64,000 nucleotides of DNA from Humitalea sp038323655 (GTDB lineage Bacteria; Pseudomonadota; Alphaproteobacteria; Acetobacterales; Acetobacteraceae): NCBI GenBank assembly GCA_038323655.1, contig JBBQHE010000001.1, forward strand, positions 6,610 through 70,609, written 5' to 3'. The notes under the pieces were generated by a model, which was not told where the DNA came from, made no database searches, and saw only the letters and a program-made list of their open reading frames with translations. This document shows, piece after piece, positions 8,335 through 16,576 of this stretch. Numbering within the stretch: position 1 is the stretch's first letter; every line of letters begins with the position of its first letter. The position numbers and the translations under genes are program-made.

Positions 8335-10403
8335 GCCTTACCGCCAGCCTGGCCGCCAATCCCCGCCTGTCGCGCTGGCTGCAGATCGGCAGCGATGGCA
8401 GCGTGACCATCTCGCCCGGCAAGGTCGAGATCGGCCAGGGCATCTTGACCGCGTTGTCGCAGATCGCGGCCGATGAACTGGATGTCGCCTTGGCGCGCGT
8501 CGCGGTGCGCGCCGTCTCCACCCCCGACAGCCCGGATGAGGGTGTGACGTCAGGCTCGCTCTCGGTGCAGAACAGCGGTGTCGCCCTGCGCCATGTCTGC
8601 GCCGAGGCGCGGGGCATCTTCCTCCAGGTCGCATCCCAGGCCAGCGGCGTGCCGATCGAGGCGCTGCGCGTCGAGGATGGCGCGATCCTCGGGCCTGATG
8701 GCGCCATCGCCTCCTACTGGTCGCTCGCCGACCGCGGCCTGCTGGACTGCGACGCGACGCCCGGCCAACGCGCAAAGCCGCCGGCCGCGCGGCGCATCGC
8801 CGGCCAGGCGACCCCGCGCATCGACCTGCCCGACAAGGTTTTTGGGCGCGCCCGCTTCATCCACGACATGCGGCTGCCGGGCATGCTTTTCGCCCGCGTC
8901 CTGCGGCCGCCGTCGCGCTGCGCGACGTTGGCAGCCGACCCCGTGGCACCCCCCGGCGTCACCCTGGCCCGCGATGGCGACTTCCTGGCCGTGCTCGCGC
9001 CGAATGAATGGGATGCCGATCGGGCGCTGTTGCGGCTGGCGCGCGACACGACCTGGGCGGAGAAGGACAGCCTGCCGGGAGAACACGCCCTTTCCGACTG
9101 GCTGCGCGATGCGCCCGATGCGCCGGAGGTCGTGGCCATGCGCGGCAATGCGCCGGCCGCCGAGGTGAGCGCCACCTTCTTCCGGCCCCACGTCGCACAT
9201 GCGTCGATCGGGCTGTGCTGCGCCATCGCGCGCTGGCAGGGCGACACGGTGGAAATCTGGTCCCACACCCAGGGCCCCTACAACCTGCGCATGGATCTGG
9301 CCACGGCACTTCGCATGCCGGAGGAAGCGATCCTGGTCCATCACGCAGAAGGGGCCGGCTGCTACGGCCACAATGGCGCGGATGACGTGGCGCTGGATGC
9401 CGCCCTGGCCGCCCGCGCCGCTCCCGGCCTGCCGGTGCGGCTGATGTGGACGCGGGCCGATGAACTCGGCTGGTCGCCGTTTTCCTCGGCGATGCGGGTC
9501 ACCGTCTCGGCCGGGCTCGATGCGGCGGGAGCGTTGTCGGGCTTCGCTGTGGATGTCGTCAGCAACGGCCATTCCTCCCGCCCCGGCCGCGGGCCGCTGC
9601 CCACGCTGCTGGCCGCAGCGAACCTGGCGGCACCCTTTGCCGTGCCGCCGGCGATCAACAACGCGCTGAACACTGGCGGGGGCGCGCATCGCAATGCCGT
9701 GCCGCTGTATCGCATCCCCAACCTGCGCGTCGGCATGCGCACGGTGCAGGCCATGCCGATCCGCACCTCGGCCATGCGCGGCCTGGGCGCGCCGGTGAAT
9801 GTCTGGGCGATCGAGGCCATGATGGACGAACTGGCCGAAGCGGCAGGGCAGGACGCGCTGGCATTCCGCCTGGCGCACTTGGACGACACCCGCGCCGCCG
9901 ACACGCTGCGCGCCGCGGCCGAGATGGCCGGCTGGGCCACGCGCACCCGCCGCGAAGGCTTCGGCATGGGCCTGGGTGTGGCGCGCTACAAGAACCTCGG
10001 CGGCTGGTGCGCCGTGGTCGCCGAGGTCGAGGCTGCCGAGGTCATCCGCGCCCGGCGCCTCTGGATCGCGGCCGATCTGGGCGAGGTCGTGAACCCCGAC
10101 GGCAGCGCCAACCAATTGGAAGGCGGCGCGATCCACGCGACCAGCCAGGCGTTGCTGGAGGCGGTGCGCTTCGACCGGCGCCGCGTCACCTCCGACGCAT
10201 GGGAAAGCTACCCGATCCTGCGCTTCTCCGACGTGCCCGCGGTGCAGGTGCGGCTGCTGGACCGGCCTGAGTTGCCGCCGCTCGGCGCCGGGGAGCCGTC
10301 CTTCGGCCCGACCATCGCGGCCCTGGCCAATGCGATCCACGACGCGCTCGGCATCCGCCCCCGCAGCATGCCCTTCACGCCGGAGAACCTGGCGGCGGCC
10401 TGA
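8331..10403 (+). CDS. xanthine dehydrogenase family molybdopterin-binding subunit (IorB/NicB-like)
   Basis: 690 residues, somewhat shorter than typical 720-780-residue large subunits. The N-terminal half contains VTISPGKVEIGQGILTALSQ, the molybdopterin-contacting GQG loop of isoquinoline-1-oxidoreductase or nicotinate-dehydrogenase beta subunits. The C-terminal half has PIRTSAMRGLGAPVNVWAIE and ends with LGAGEPSFGPTIAALANAI, where the Glu of GAGE is the expected catalytic base. These enzymes hydroxylate N-heterocycles or oxidise aldehydes, and normally pair with a [2Fe-2S] subunit and sometimes a cytochrome. Neither partner is encoded next to it. ATGA overlap with the preceding Bug gene implies coupling. 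No signal peptide is visible. Confidence 0.88.
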   Translation: MSLTASLAANPRLSRWLQIGSDGSVTISPGKVEIGQGILTALSQIAADELDVALARVAVRAVSTPDSPDEGVTSGSLSVQNSGVALRHVCAEARGIFLQVASQASGVPIEALRVEDGAILGPDGAIASYWSLADRGLLDCDATPGQRAKPPAARRIAGQATPRIDLPDKVFGRARFIHDMRLPGMLFARVLRPPSRCATLAADPVAPPGVTLARDGDFLAVLAPNEWDADRALLRLARDTTWAEKDSLPGEHALSDWLRDAPDAPEVVAMRGNAPAAEVSATFFRPHVAHASIGLCCAIARWQGDTVEIWSHTQGPYNLRMDLATALRMPEEAILVHHAEGAGCYGHNGADDVALDAALAARAAPGLPVRLMWTRADELGWSPFSSAMRVTVSAGLDAAGALSGFAVDVVSNGHSSRPGRGPLPTLLAAANLAAPFAVPPAINNALNTGGGAHRNAVPLYRIPNLRVGMRTVQAMPIRTSAMRGLGAPVNVWAIEAMMDELAEAAGQDALAFRLAHLDDTRAADTLRAAAEMAGWATRTRREGFGMGLGVARYKNLGGWCAVVAEVEAAEVIRARRLWIAADLGEVVNPDGSANQLEGGAIHATSQALLEAVRFDRRRVTSDAWESYPILRFSDVPAVQVRLLDRPELPPLGAGEPSFGPTIAALANAIHDALGIRPRSMPFTPENLAAA

Positions 10404-10406
10404 CGC

Positions 10407-11165
10407 TCAGACCACCGCGGTCATGCCGCCGTCCACGAAGACCAGCGTGCCGTTCACGAAGTCCGACGCCGGGGCGGCCAGGAAGACGGTGGCACCGATC
10501 AGTTCCTCGACCCGGCCCCACCGCCCGGCCGGGGTGCGTTGGCAGAGCCAGGCTGTGAAGGCCGGGTCATCCACCAGCGGCTTGGTCAATTCGGTCGCGA
10601 AGTAGCCGGGTGCCAGCCCATTCACCTGCACGCCGTGCCTGGCCCATTCGGCACAGAGCGTGCGGGTCAGCATCTTCACCGCCCCCTTGCTGGCCGAATA
10701 GGCCGCGGTGCCGGGGCGCCCCAGTTCGGATTGCACTGAGCAGACATTGACGATCTTGCCCCGGCCACGCGCCACCATGCGTCGCCCGACGGCCTGGGCC
10801 ATGAAGAACAACCCGTCGAGGTTGACGGCCATGACCTCGCGCCATGCGCCTTCGGGGAAGTCCGCCGCCGGGTGGCGGCGGGTGATGCCGGCGTTGTTGA
10901 CCAGGATGTCGATCGGCCCGATCGCTTCCAATGCCGCCACGGCAGCCTCGGCACCCGCCTGGTCGGTGACGTCGAAGGCGGCGGTTTCCACCGCAAGCCC
11001 GTCCAGGCCGGCGGCGGCCTCGGCCAGCTTGGCGGCATTGCGGCCGTTCAGGACCACCGTTGCGCCGGCTTCCGCGAGGCCGCGCGCGAGCGCCAGGCCG
11101 ATACCCTGGCTGGAGCCGGTGACAAGCGCGCGCTTCCCGGTCAAATCGAACAGGGCCTGTTTCAT
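10407..11165 (-). CDS. idnO: SDR oxidoreductase, gluconate 5-dehydrogenase-like
   Basis: 252 residues of the classical short-chain dehydrogenase family. Visible features are the cofactor motif TGSSQGIG near the N-terminus, NNAG, the catalytic Ser region VNVCSVQSE, and YSASK with active Tyr and Lys. The opening FDLTGKRALVTGSSQGIG and the spacing resemble gluconate 5-dehydrogenase (IdnO/Gno), which reduces 5-ketogluconate to gluconate. The start at 11165 follows GAGAGG; an upstream in-frame start would add ten residues. It is transcribed divergently from a 2-hydroxyacid dehydrogenase and an idonate-dehydrogenase-like gene, which supports a sugar-acid role. The symbol is by similarity and context. 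Confidence 0.72.
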   Translation of the reverse strand: MKQALFDLTGKRALVTGSSQGIGLALARGLAEAGATVVLNGRNAAKLAEAAAGLDGLAVETAAFDVTDQAGAEAAVAALEAIGPIDILVNNAGITRRHPAADFPEGAWREVMAVNLDGLFFMAQAVGRRMVARGRGKIVNVCSVQSELGRPGTAAYSASKGAVKMLTRTLCAEWARHGVQVNGLAPGYFATELTKPLVDDPAFTAWLCQRTPAGRWGRVEELIGATVFLAAPASDFVNGTLVFVDGGMTAVV

Positions 11166-11221
11166 CTGGAACCTCTCCCGCATGATGCGGGGCAAGGTGA
11201 CGCGCCTGGGGGGGAATGCAA
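11166..11221. promoter_or_regulatory. divergent promoter region of the sugar-acid module
   Basis: A 56-base gap between two divergent starts must hold the promoters for both sides, or a shared operator. No clear -35/-10 pair or palindrome stands out. A G-run just before 11216 provides the ribosome binding site for the plus-strand gene. Confidence 0.35.
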
Positions 11222-12166
11222 ATGACGGACAAGCCGGCGGTGCTGGTGATCGGGGCCTTGCCCGAACGGGACCTGCTGGCGATGGCCCGCCGCTTCACCG
11301 TGCTCGAATACTTCGCCGCCACCGACAAGGCGGCGTTCCTGGCCGAACACGGGCCTTCGGTGCGGCTGGTCTCGACCAAGGGCGAGACTGGGATCAATGC
11401 CGAACAGCTCGCGGCCCTTCCGAACCTTGGGATCGTGGCCTGCTATGCCGTCGGCGTGGACATGGTGGATCTTCCCGCGTGCCGGGCGCGTAAAATTCCG
11501 GTCACCAACACAGCCGGCGTGCTGACCGAGGAAGTGGCCGACCTGGCCCTGGCCCTGCTGCTGGCGGCCTTTCGCGCCATCCCGGCCGGGGATGCCTGGG
11601 TGCGGGATGGGTCCTGGGCCGGCCGGGGCGGCATGGCGCTGCAGCGGCGCATGTACGCCAAGCGCCTGGGCATCGTCGGCCTCGGCGCCATCGGCCGGGC
11701 CATCGCCAGGCGGGCCGAGGGATTCTCCATGCCCATCGCCTATTCCGGCCGCAGCCGGCAGGACCTGCCCTACGACTACTATCCCGACCCGCTTTCCATG
11801 GCGCCGCATGTCGATGCGCTGGTGGTGGCGGCGGCGGGCGGTGCGGCGACGCGCAACCTCGTCTCCTCTGCCGTCATCGCCGCCCTGCCGCCGGGGGCCG
11901 TGCTGGTGAATGTGGCGCGCGGCACGGTGGTCGAGGAAGCCGGGCTGGTCGCCGCACTGCGCTCCGGCCACCTGGGTGCGGCGGGGCTGGATGTGTTTCT
12001 GAACGAGCCTGCCATCGACCCGGTGTTCGCGACCTTCCCGCATGTCGTGCTGTCGCCCCACGCGGCCTCGGCCACGATCGAGACGCGAGGCGCCATGGGC
12101 GACCTGATGCTGGCGAACATGGAAGCCTGGATCGACGGCCGCCCGCTGCTGACGCCCGTCGCATGA
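11222..12166 (+). CDS. D-isomer specific 2-hydroxyacid dehydrogenase
   Basis: 314 residues from the second of two close ATGs (11216 and 11222). The second is preferred because the G-rich ribosome binding site is then at normal distance. The protein shows the Rossmann motif GLGAIGRAIA and the catalytic triad of the family: Arg in NVARGTVVEE, Glu in the LNEPAIDP region and His in SPHAASAT. The family reduces 2-keto acids such as glyoxylate, hydroxypyruvate or 2-ketogluconate with NAD(P)H. Its stop overlaps the start of the IdnD-like gene (ATGA), suggesting action on related sugar acids. A 2-ketogluconate or hydroxypyruvate reductase role is plausible but not proven. Confidence 0.88.
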   Translation: MTDKPAVLVIGALPERDLLAMARRFTVLEYFAATDKAAFLAEHGPSVRLVSTKGETGINAEQLAALPNLGIVACYAVGVDMVDLPACRARKIPVTNTAGVLTEEVADLALALLLAAFRAIPAGDAWVRDGSWAGRGGMALQRRMYAKRLGIVGLGAIGRAIARRAEGFSMPIAYSGRSRQDLPYDYYPDPLSMAPHVDALVVAAAGGAATRNLVSSAVIAALPPGAVLVNVARGTVVEEAGLVAALRSGHLGAAGLDVFLNEPAIDPVFATFPHVVLSPHAASATIETRGAMGDLMLANMEAWIDGRPLLTPVA

Positions 12167-13197
12167 GCCGCGCGCTGGTCATCCACGCCGCCCACGACCT
12201 GCGGGTGGAGGAGGAGCAGGCCCCAGCCCCCGGCCCGGGCCAGGTGCTGGTGCGCATCGGCGCGGGCGGCATCTGCGGCTCCGACCTGCATTACTTCCAC
12301 GCCGGCGGCTTCGGCGCAGTGCGGCTGCGCCAGCCGATGGTGCTGGGGCATGAGGTCGCGGGCACCATCGCCGCCGTCGGGCCGGGCGTGGCACTGGCGG
12401 TCGGGACCAGCGTCGCGGTGAACCCCTCCCTGCCCTGCGGCACCTGCCGGAACTGCCTGGCGGGGGCACCGAACCATTGCACCGACATGCGCTTCTTCGG
12501 GAGTGCGATGCGCCTGCCGCACATCCACGGCGCCTTCCGCGAGGCGCTGGTCTGCGAGGCCCGGCAATGCGTGCCCCTGCCCGCCAATATGCCGCTGCGC
12601 CTGGCGGCCTTCGCCGAACCCCTTTCGGTCTGCCTGCATGCGGCGGGCCAGGCGGGATCTTTGCTGGGCCGGCGGGTGCTGGTGACCGGCGCCGGGCCGA
12701 TCGGGGTGCTGGCGGGCGCCGTGGCCCGGCTGGGCGGTGCCGCCGAGGTTGTGGTGACCGACTTGGTCGCCGCCCCGCTGGCCATTGCCGCCCGCATGGG
12801 CGCGACGCGCACCATTGCCTTGCGCGACGAACCCGATGGGCTGGCGAGCGCTGCCGCCACCTTCGATGTGCTGTTCGAGGCTTCGGGAAGTGCCGCGGCG
12901 CTGGCTGGCGCGATCGAGGCTGCGCGGCCCGGGGCGACCATCGTGCAACTGGGCCTCGGCGCGGACGTCGCCCTGCCGTTGTCGCGGCTGGTTGCCAAGG
13001 AAATCACCCTGCGCGGCAGTTTCCGCTTCCATGCGGAATTCGCGACCGCGGTGGCGCTCCTGGCGCAGGGTGCGATCGACCCGATGCCGATGCTGACCGC
13101 GGCCTTCCCGCTGGACCAGGCGGCGGAGGCCTTTGCGCTGGCTTCGGACCGCGGGCGGGCGATGAAGGTCCAGTTGGACTTCGCGGCCGGCGCCTAG
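12163..13197 (+). CDS. idnD: zinc-binding alcohol dehydrogenase, L-idonate 5-dehydrogenase-like
   Basis: 344 residues of the medium-chain dehydrogenase family. The catalytic zinc Cys lies in GGICGSDLHYF, GHEVAGTI supplies the conserved His/Glu, and CGTCRNCLAGAPNHC carries the four structural-zinc cysteines. The Rossmann motif is GAGPIGVLAGA. The stretch from MRFFGSAMRLPHIHG to GAFRE resembles L-idonate 5-dehydrogenase, which converts L-idonate to 5-ketogluconate; the IdnO-like SDR encoded divergently could then give gluconate. No idonate transporter or kinase is present. Its TAG stop is shared in antiparallel (CTAG) with the stop of the convergent hydrolase gene, leaving no room for a terminator. 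Confidence 0.8.
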   Translation: MSRALVIHAAHDLRVEEEQAPAPGPGQVLVRIGAGGICGSDLHYFHAGGFGAVRLRQPMVLGHEVAGTIAAVGPGVALAVGTSVAVNPSLPCGTCRNCLAGAPNHCTDMRFFGSAMRLPHIHGAFREALVCEARQCVPLPANMPLRLAAFAEPLSVCLHAAGQAGSLLGRRVLVTGAGPIGVLAGAVARLGGAAEVVVTDLVAAPLAIAARMGATRTIALRDEPDGLASAAATFDVLFEASGSAAALAGAIEAARPGATIVQLGLGADVALPLSRLVAKEITLRGSFRFHAEFATAVALLAQGAIDPMPMLTAAFPLDQAAEAFALASDRGRAMKVQLDFAAGA

Positions 13198-14027
13198 CCC
13201 CGCGCAAGATGCCCGCGCAGCAGCGCCAGGCTCTGCGCCGGGGCTTCCAGTTCCGGCAAGTGCCCGACGCCGGCGGGGCTGACAAAGCGGGCGCCGGCGA
13301 TGGCCGCGGCGACGGCGGCACCCACCTCGGGCGGATTCACCCGGTCCTCGGTGCCGGTCACGACCAGGGTGGGCGCGCGGATGGCGGGCGCGAAATCGGC
13401 GATGACATCCACGGCGTCGGTGCAGCGGGCGGCCGGCATCAGCCCGCGCACATCGGTGGCTGCGACCATGCCGCGGACCAACCCGCCCACGACCTCGCCC
13501 GTCTGGGGCGCCACCAGCGCCTGCCAGCGGCGTTGTGCCAGCGCCACACCGCCTTCGGCGATGCTGGCCGCGCGCATGGCCAGCATCTTTTCGCGCGCCG
13601 CCGCGTCTTTCCAGCGCTGGCCGCGGCTGGTGCCGAACAACGACAGGCTGGCGACACGGCCAGGGTGCCACGCGGCGATGGCCTGGCCCAGCATCGAGCC
13701 GAAGGAAGAGCCGACGACATGTGCCGGTGCGGCGATGCCCAAGGCATCCAGCAGGCCGATGGCGGCATCGGCATAGGCTTCGGCGGTGGGTGCGTCTTCG
13801 CGGAAGGGGTCGCTCATCAGGTAGCCAGGCGCATTCCAGGCGATGACCCGCCCCGGCAGCGCATCGAGCACGAAGCGCCAGCCCATGCTGTTGGCGCCGA
13901 TGCCGTGCAGCAGAAGGACCGGCGCCCCCTGCCCCGCCTCCATGAAGGACATCCGCCGTCCCGCGAACTGTACGAAGCGCAGGTCGGGCAGGCGCGCGAT
14001 GGGTGTGCCGTCAGGATGCGTCATCAT
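13194..14027 (-). CDS. alpha/beta hydrolase
   Basis: 277 residues of the alpha/beta-hydrolase fold, cytoplasmic. Features are LLLHGIGANSMGW (oxyanion HG), nucleophile elbow VGSSFGSM (Ser within GSSFG), Asp in VVTGTEDRVNPPE and His in AGVGHLPELE. The overall form resembles ring-cleavage or enol-lactone hydrolases such as 3-oxoadipate enol-lactonase-type enzymes. The start at 14027 is preceded by GGAAGG at good spacing; an adjacent ATG (14024) or a GTG at 14042 are alternatives. It overlaps the 3' end of trmJ by 17 bases and is the last gene of a long minus-strand run. The specific substrate is unknown. Confidence 0.82.
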   Translation of the reverse strand: MMTHPDGTPIARLPDLRFVQFAGRRMSFMEAGQGAPVLLLHGIGANSMGWRFVLDALPGRVIAWNAPGYLMSDPFREDAPTAEAYADAAIGLLDALGIAAPAHVVGSSFGSMLGQAIAAWHPGRVASLSLFGTSRGQRWKDAAAREKMLAMRAASIAEGGVALAQRRWQALVAPQTGEVVGGLVRGMVAATDVRGLMPAARCTDAVDVIADFAPAIRAPTLVVTGTEDRVNPPEVGAAVAAAIAGARFVSPAGVGHLPELEAPAQSLALLRGHLARG

Positions 14028-14817
14028 CGGGGATCCTTCCACGCCGCATGCGGCCCTTGGACAATTCGCTGACCACGCCGTGCAGGGTGCGCACCTCCTG
14101 CACCGTCACCTCGCCGCGCTGGAACCAGTGCGACAGGTTGCGGACCATGCCCGGCCGCTTGGCGGTGTTGTCGAGAAACCCCGAGGCATCGAGTTCGCTG
14201 ACCAGCCGGCCCATCAGCCCGTCGATTTCGCCCTTGGTGGCGATGCTGGTCTCGTTCGTCATCAGGTATCGCTGTGGCGTGGTTTCCACCGCCGTCCACC
14301 ATTCATAGGCCAGGATCATCACCGCCTGGGCCAGGTTCAGCGACATATGCGCGGGGTTCAGCGGATAGCGCACCAGCGTATCGGCACGCGCCATGTCGTC
14401 ATTCTCCAACCCCGCGCGTTCGGGGCCAAACAGCACGGCGGCGCGCAGGGACCGGCCGTTGATGGCGCGCAGATCCTCGGCCGCCGCACGGGCGGTGCGG
14501 ACGGGGATCACGATGTGCCGCGGCCGCGGGCAGGTGGCGAAGACGCGGTGGCAGTCGGCGACGGCGTCTGCGACGGTCGGGTGGATGGTGGCGTGATCCA
14601 GGATCTTGTCGGCGCCGCTCGCCGCCCGCCAGGCATAGGGCTGCGGCCAGCCGTCGCGGGGGGCCACGATGCGCATGTGGAACAGCCCGCCATTGGCCAT
14701 GGCGCGGGCCGCGGTGCCGATGTTTTCGCCCAGTTGCGGGCGGACCAGCACGATGATGGGGCTTTCGCCAGGCGGCGGGGCGAGGTCGGCGCCGCCTTCG
14801 TCGCGGCCGCCGGTCAA
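14011..14817 (-). CDS. trmJ: tRNA (cytidine/uridine-2'-O-)-methyltransferase TrmJ
   Basis: 268 residues of the SPOUT (TrmH-like) methyltransferase superfamily. The opening IIVLVRPQLGENIGTAARAM is the diagnostic motif-1 Asn-Gly-Arg region of TrmJ/LasT. The SAM-binding knot appears later as AAVLFGPERAGLENDD and MSLNLAQAVMILAYEWW. TrmJ methylates the 2'-OH of nucleotide 32 in several tRNAs. The C-terminal 80 residues form the usual helical extension. Translation starts with TTG in a TTGA overlap with the DUF305 gene upstream. Its position beside cysS and gltX fits a translation-related operon. Confidence 0.9.
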   Translation of the reverse strand: MTGGRDEGGADLAPPPGESPIIVLVRPQLGENIGTAARAMANGGLFHMRIVAPRDGWPQPYAWRAASGADKILDHATIHPTVADAVADCHRVFATCPRPRHIVIPVRTARAAAEDLRAINGRSLRAAVLFGPERAGLENDDMARADTLVRYPLNPAHMSLNLAQAVMILAYEWWTAVETTPQRYLMTNETSIATKGEIDGLMGRLVSELDASGFLDNTAKRPGMVRNLSHWFQRGEVTVQEVRTLHGVVSELSKGRMRRGRIPDDDAS

Positions 14818-15161
14818 CGGGACAGGCGCGCCAGCATGGCTCGCATCTGCAGGATCTCGGCTTCCTGCGCGGTGATGATGGACTGTGCCAGCGCGCGGGT
14901 CTGCGCGTCGCGGCCATGCGTCAGTTCGATACGGGCCATGGCGATCGCGCCTTCATGATGCGCGATCATGCCGGCCAGGAAGTCGCGGTCGGCATGGCCC
15001 GTGAAAGGAATGCTCATGGCCCGGTGCATGCGGTCGTTGGCGGCGCGGAATTCGCGCGTGCTGGCGGCCTCGTTCGGTGCGGGTGGCGCGCCGTGGCCGG
15101 CGTGCTGGGCGACGGCCGGGGTGGCGAGGAGGAGGGCTGCGAGGATCAGGCGGTGCATCAT
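14814..15161 (-). CDS. DUF305 domain-containing exported protein
   Basis: 115 residues with a clear signal peptide (MMHRLILAALLLATPAVAQ). The mature part is a compact DUF305 domain with the typical FLAGMIAHHEGAIAMARIEL block and a terminal EILQMRAML helix. DUF305 proteins have a ferritin-like four-helix fold rich in His and Met, and are often linked to copper or other metal handling in the periplasm. That role is family-level only here. It overlaps cysS by four bases upstream and trmJ by TTGA downstream, an odd place for an exported metal protein within a translation operon. Confidence 0.88.
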   Translation of the reverse strand: MMHRLILAALLLATPAVAQHAGHGAPPAPNEAASTREFRAANDRMHRAMSIPFTGHADRDFLAGMIAHHEGAIAMARIELTHGRDAQTRALAQSIITAQEAEILQMRAMLARLSR

Positions 15162-16576
15162 TGGCGTCTCCAGACGGTTCCCGTCGCACCATCTTCCAAC
15201 ACCACGCCCTGTTCCAGCAGGGTCGCGCGGATGCGGTCGGCTTCCGCGAAATCACGCGCACGGCGGGCGGCGATGCGGGCGGCGATGGCGGCCTCGATGG
15301 CGGCGGGGTCCACCCCACCCTGGCGCCAGGATTGCGGATCGGATTGCGCGATGCCCAGCACGCCAGCGGCCTCGCGGAACGACGCCGCGGCGACACCACC
15401 CGCAGGCGGTGCATCGCGCCCCATCCGGGCCAGCACGACGGCAGGCGACCCGCCTGTCGTCACGGCGTTTTCCAACGTGCGCAGGTCCCGCAACCGCGCC
15501 AGGGCCAGCGGCGTGTTGAGATCATCGCACAGCGGCGCCAGGGCCCAATCCACCAGCCCGCGGTCGGCGCCGGCCTGCGGCGCACGGGCGAGCATGGCAT
15601 AGTCATCCTCGCAATCCGCCCGGGCTTCATCCAACCCGGCTTGGGTAAAATCCATCGCGGCGCGGTAGTGCGTCTTCAGCACCAGCATCCGAAACGCCTC
15701 ACCAACCCAGGCCCCGCGCGAAAATATGTCGCGCAGGGTCAGGAAGTTGCCGAGCGACTTCGACATCTTCTCCCCATCCACGCGCAGCATCCCGTTGTGC
15801 ATCCACAGGTGCGCGAAGCGCGATCCGGGGAAGGCGCAGACCGATTGCGCCAGCTCGTTTTCATGATGCGGGAAGATCAGGTCATGCCCGCCGCCGTGGA
15901 TGTCGAAATCCGTCCCTAGCTGCTCCCATGACATGGCCGAGCATTCGATATGCCAGCCCGGTCGCCCACGGCCCCAGGGGCTGTCCCAGCCAGGCGTGTC
16001 CGCATCCGACGGCTTCCACAGCACGAAGTCGCCCGGGTGTTTCTTGTAGGGCGCGACCTCGACCCGCGCACCGGCGATCAGGTCATCCGGGCTGCGGCCC
16101 GACAGCGCGCCATAGGCGGGGAAGGACGGCGTGTCGAACAGCACGTGGCCTTCGGCCGCATAGGCATGGCCATTGGCAATGAGTTTTTCGATCAACGCGA
16201 TCATGGGTGCGATGCTGCCGGTCGCGCGTGGTTCCGCATCGGGCGGCAGGGCGCCGATGGCGGCCATATCGGCGTGGAAATCGGCTGTGGTGCGGGCGGT
16301 GATCGCCCCAATCGGCTCGCCGCTGGCACGCGCGCGTTCGTTGATCTTGTCGTCCACGTCAGTGATGTTGCGGACATAGGTGACGCGCGGGAAAAAACGC
16401 CGAAGCAGACGCGCCAGCACGTCGAACACCACAACCGGCCGCGCATTGCCCAGATGTGCCAGGTCATAGACCGTGGGGCCGCAGACATAGATCTTGACAT
16501 GCCCAGGATCGATCGGCGTGAAGCGTTGCCGCGCCCGCGTGGCGCTGTCGTGGAAAAACAGTTCGGGTATCATCAT
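15158..16576 (-). CDS. cysS: cysteinyl-tRNA synthetase
   Basis: 472 residues, the normal length. The class I signatures are VCGPTVYDLAHLGNARPVV (zinc Cys and HIGH-like motif as HLGN) and KMSKSLGN. Further zinc ligands fit GWHIECSAM and the HGGGHDLIFPHHENE region. The enzyme charges tRNA-Cys in the cytoplasm. It starts at ATG 16576 in a four-base overlap with gltX, and its stop overlaps the DUF305 start. Nothing unusual is seen in the catalytic core. Confidence 0.97.
   Translation of the reverse strand: MMIPELFFHDSATRARQRFTPIDPGHVKIYVCGPTVYDLAHLGNARPVVVFDVLARLLRRFFPRVTYVRNITDVDDKINERARASGEPIGAITARTTADFHADMAAIGALPPDAEPRATGSIAPMIALIEKLIANGHAYAAEGHVLFDTPSFPAYGALSGRSPDDLIAGARVEVAPYKKHPGDFVLWKPSDADTPGWDSPWGRGRPGWHIECSAMSWEQLGTDFDIHGGGHDLIFPHHENELAQSVCAFPGSRFAHLWMHNGMLRVDGEKMSKSLGNFLTLRDIFSRGAWVGEAFRMLVLKTHYRAAMDFTQAGLDEARADCEDDYAMLARAPQAGADRGLVDWALAPLCDDLNTPLALARLRDLRTLENAVTTGGSPAVVLARMGRDAPPAGGVAAASFREAAGVLGIAQSDPQSWRQGGVDPAAIEAAIAARIAARRARDFAEADRIRATLLEQGVVLEDGATGTVWRRQ

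Noticed and set aside
11779..13671. Long minus-strand open frame of 630 codons
   Set aside because: It is antisense to the 2-hydroxyacid dehydrogenase and IdnD genes, both with intact catalytic motifs; the translation is low-complexity Arg/Gly/Pro.
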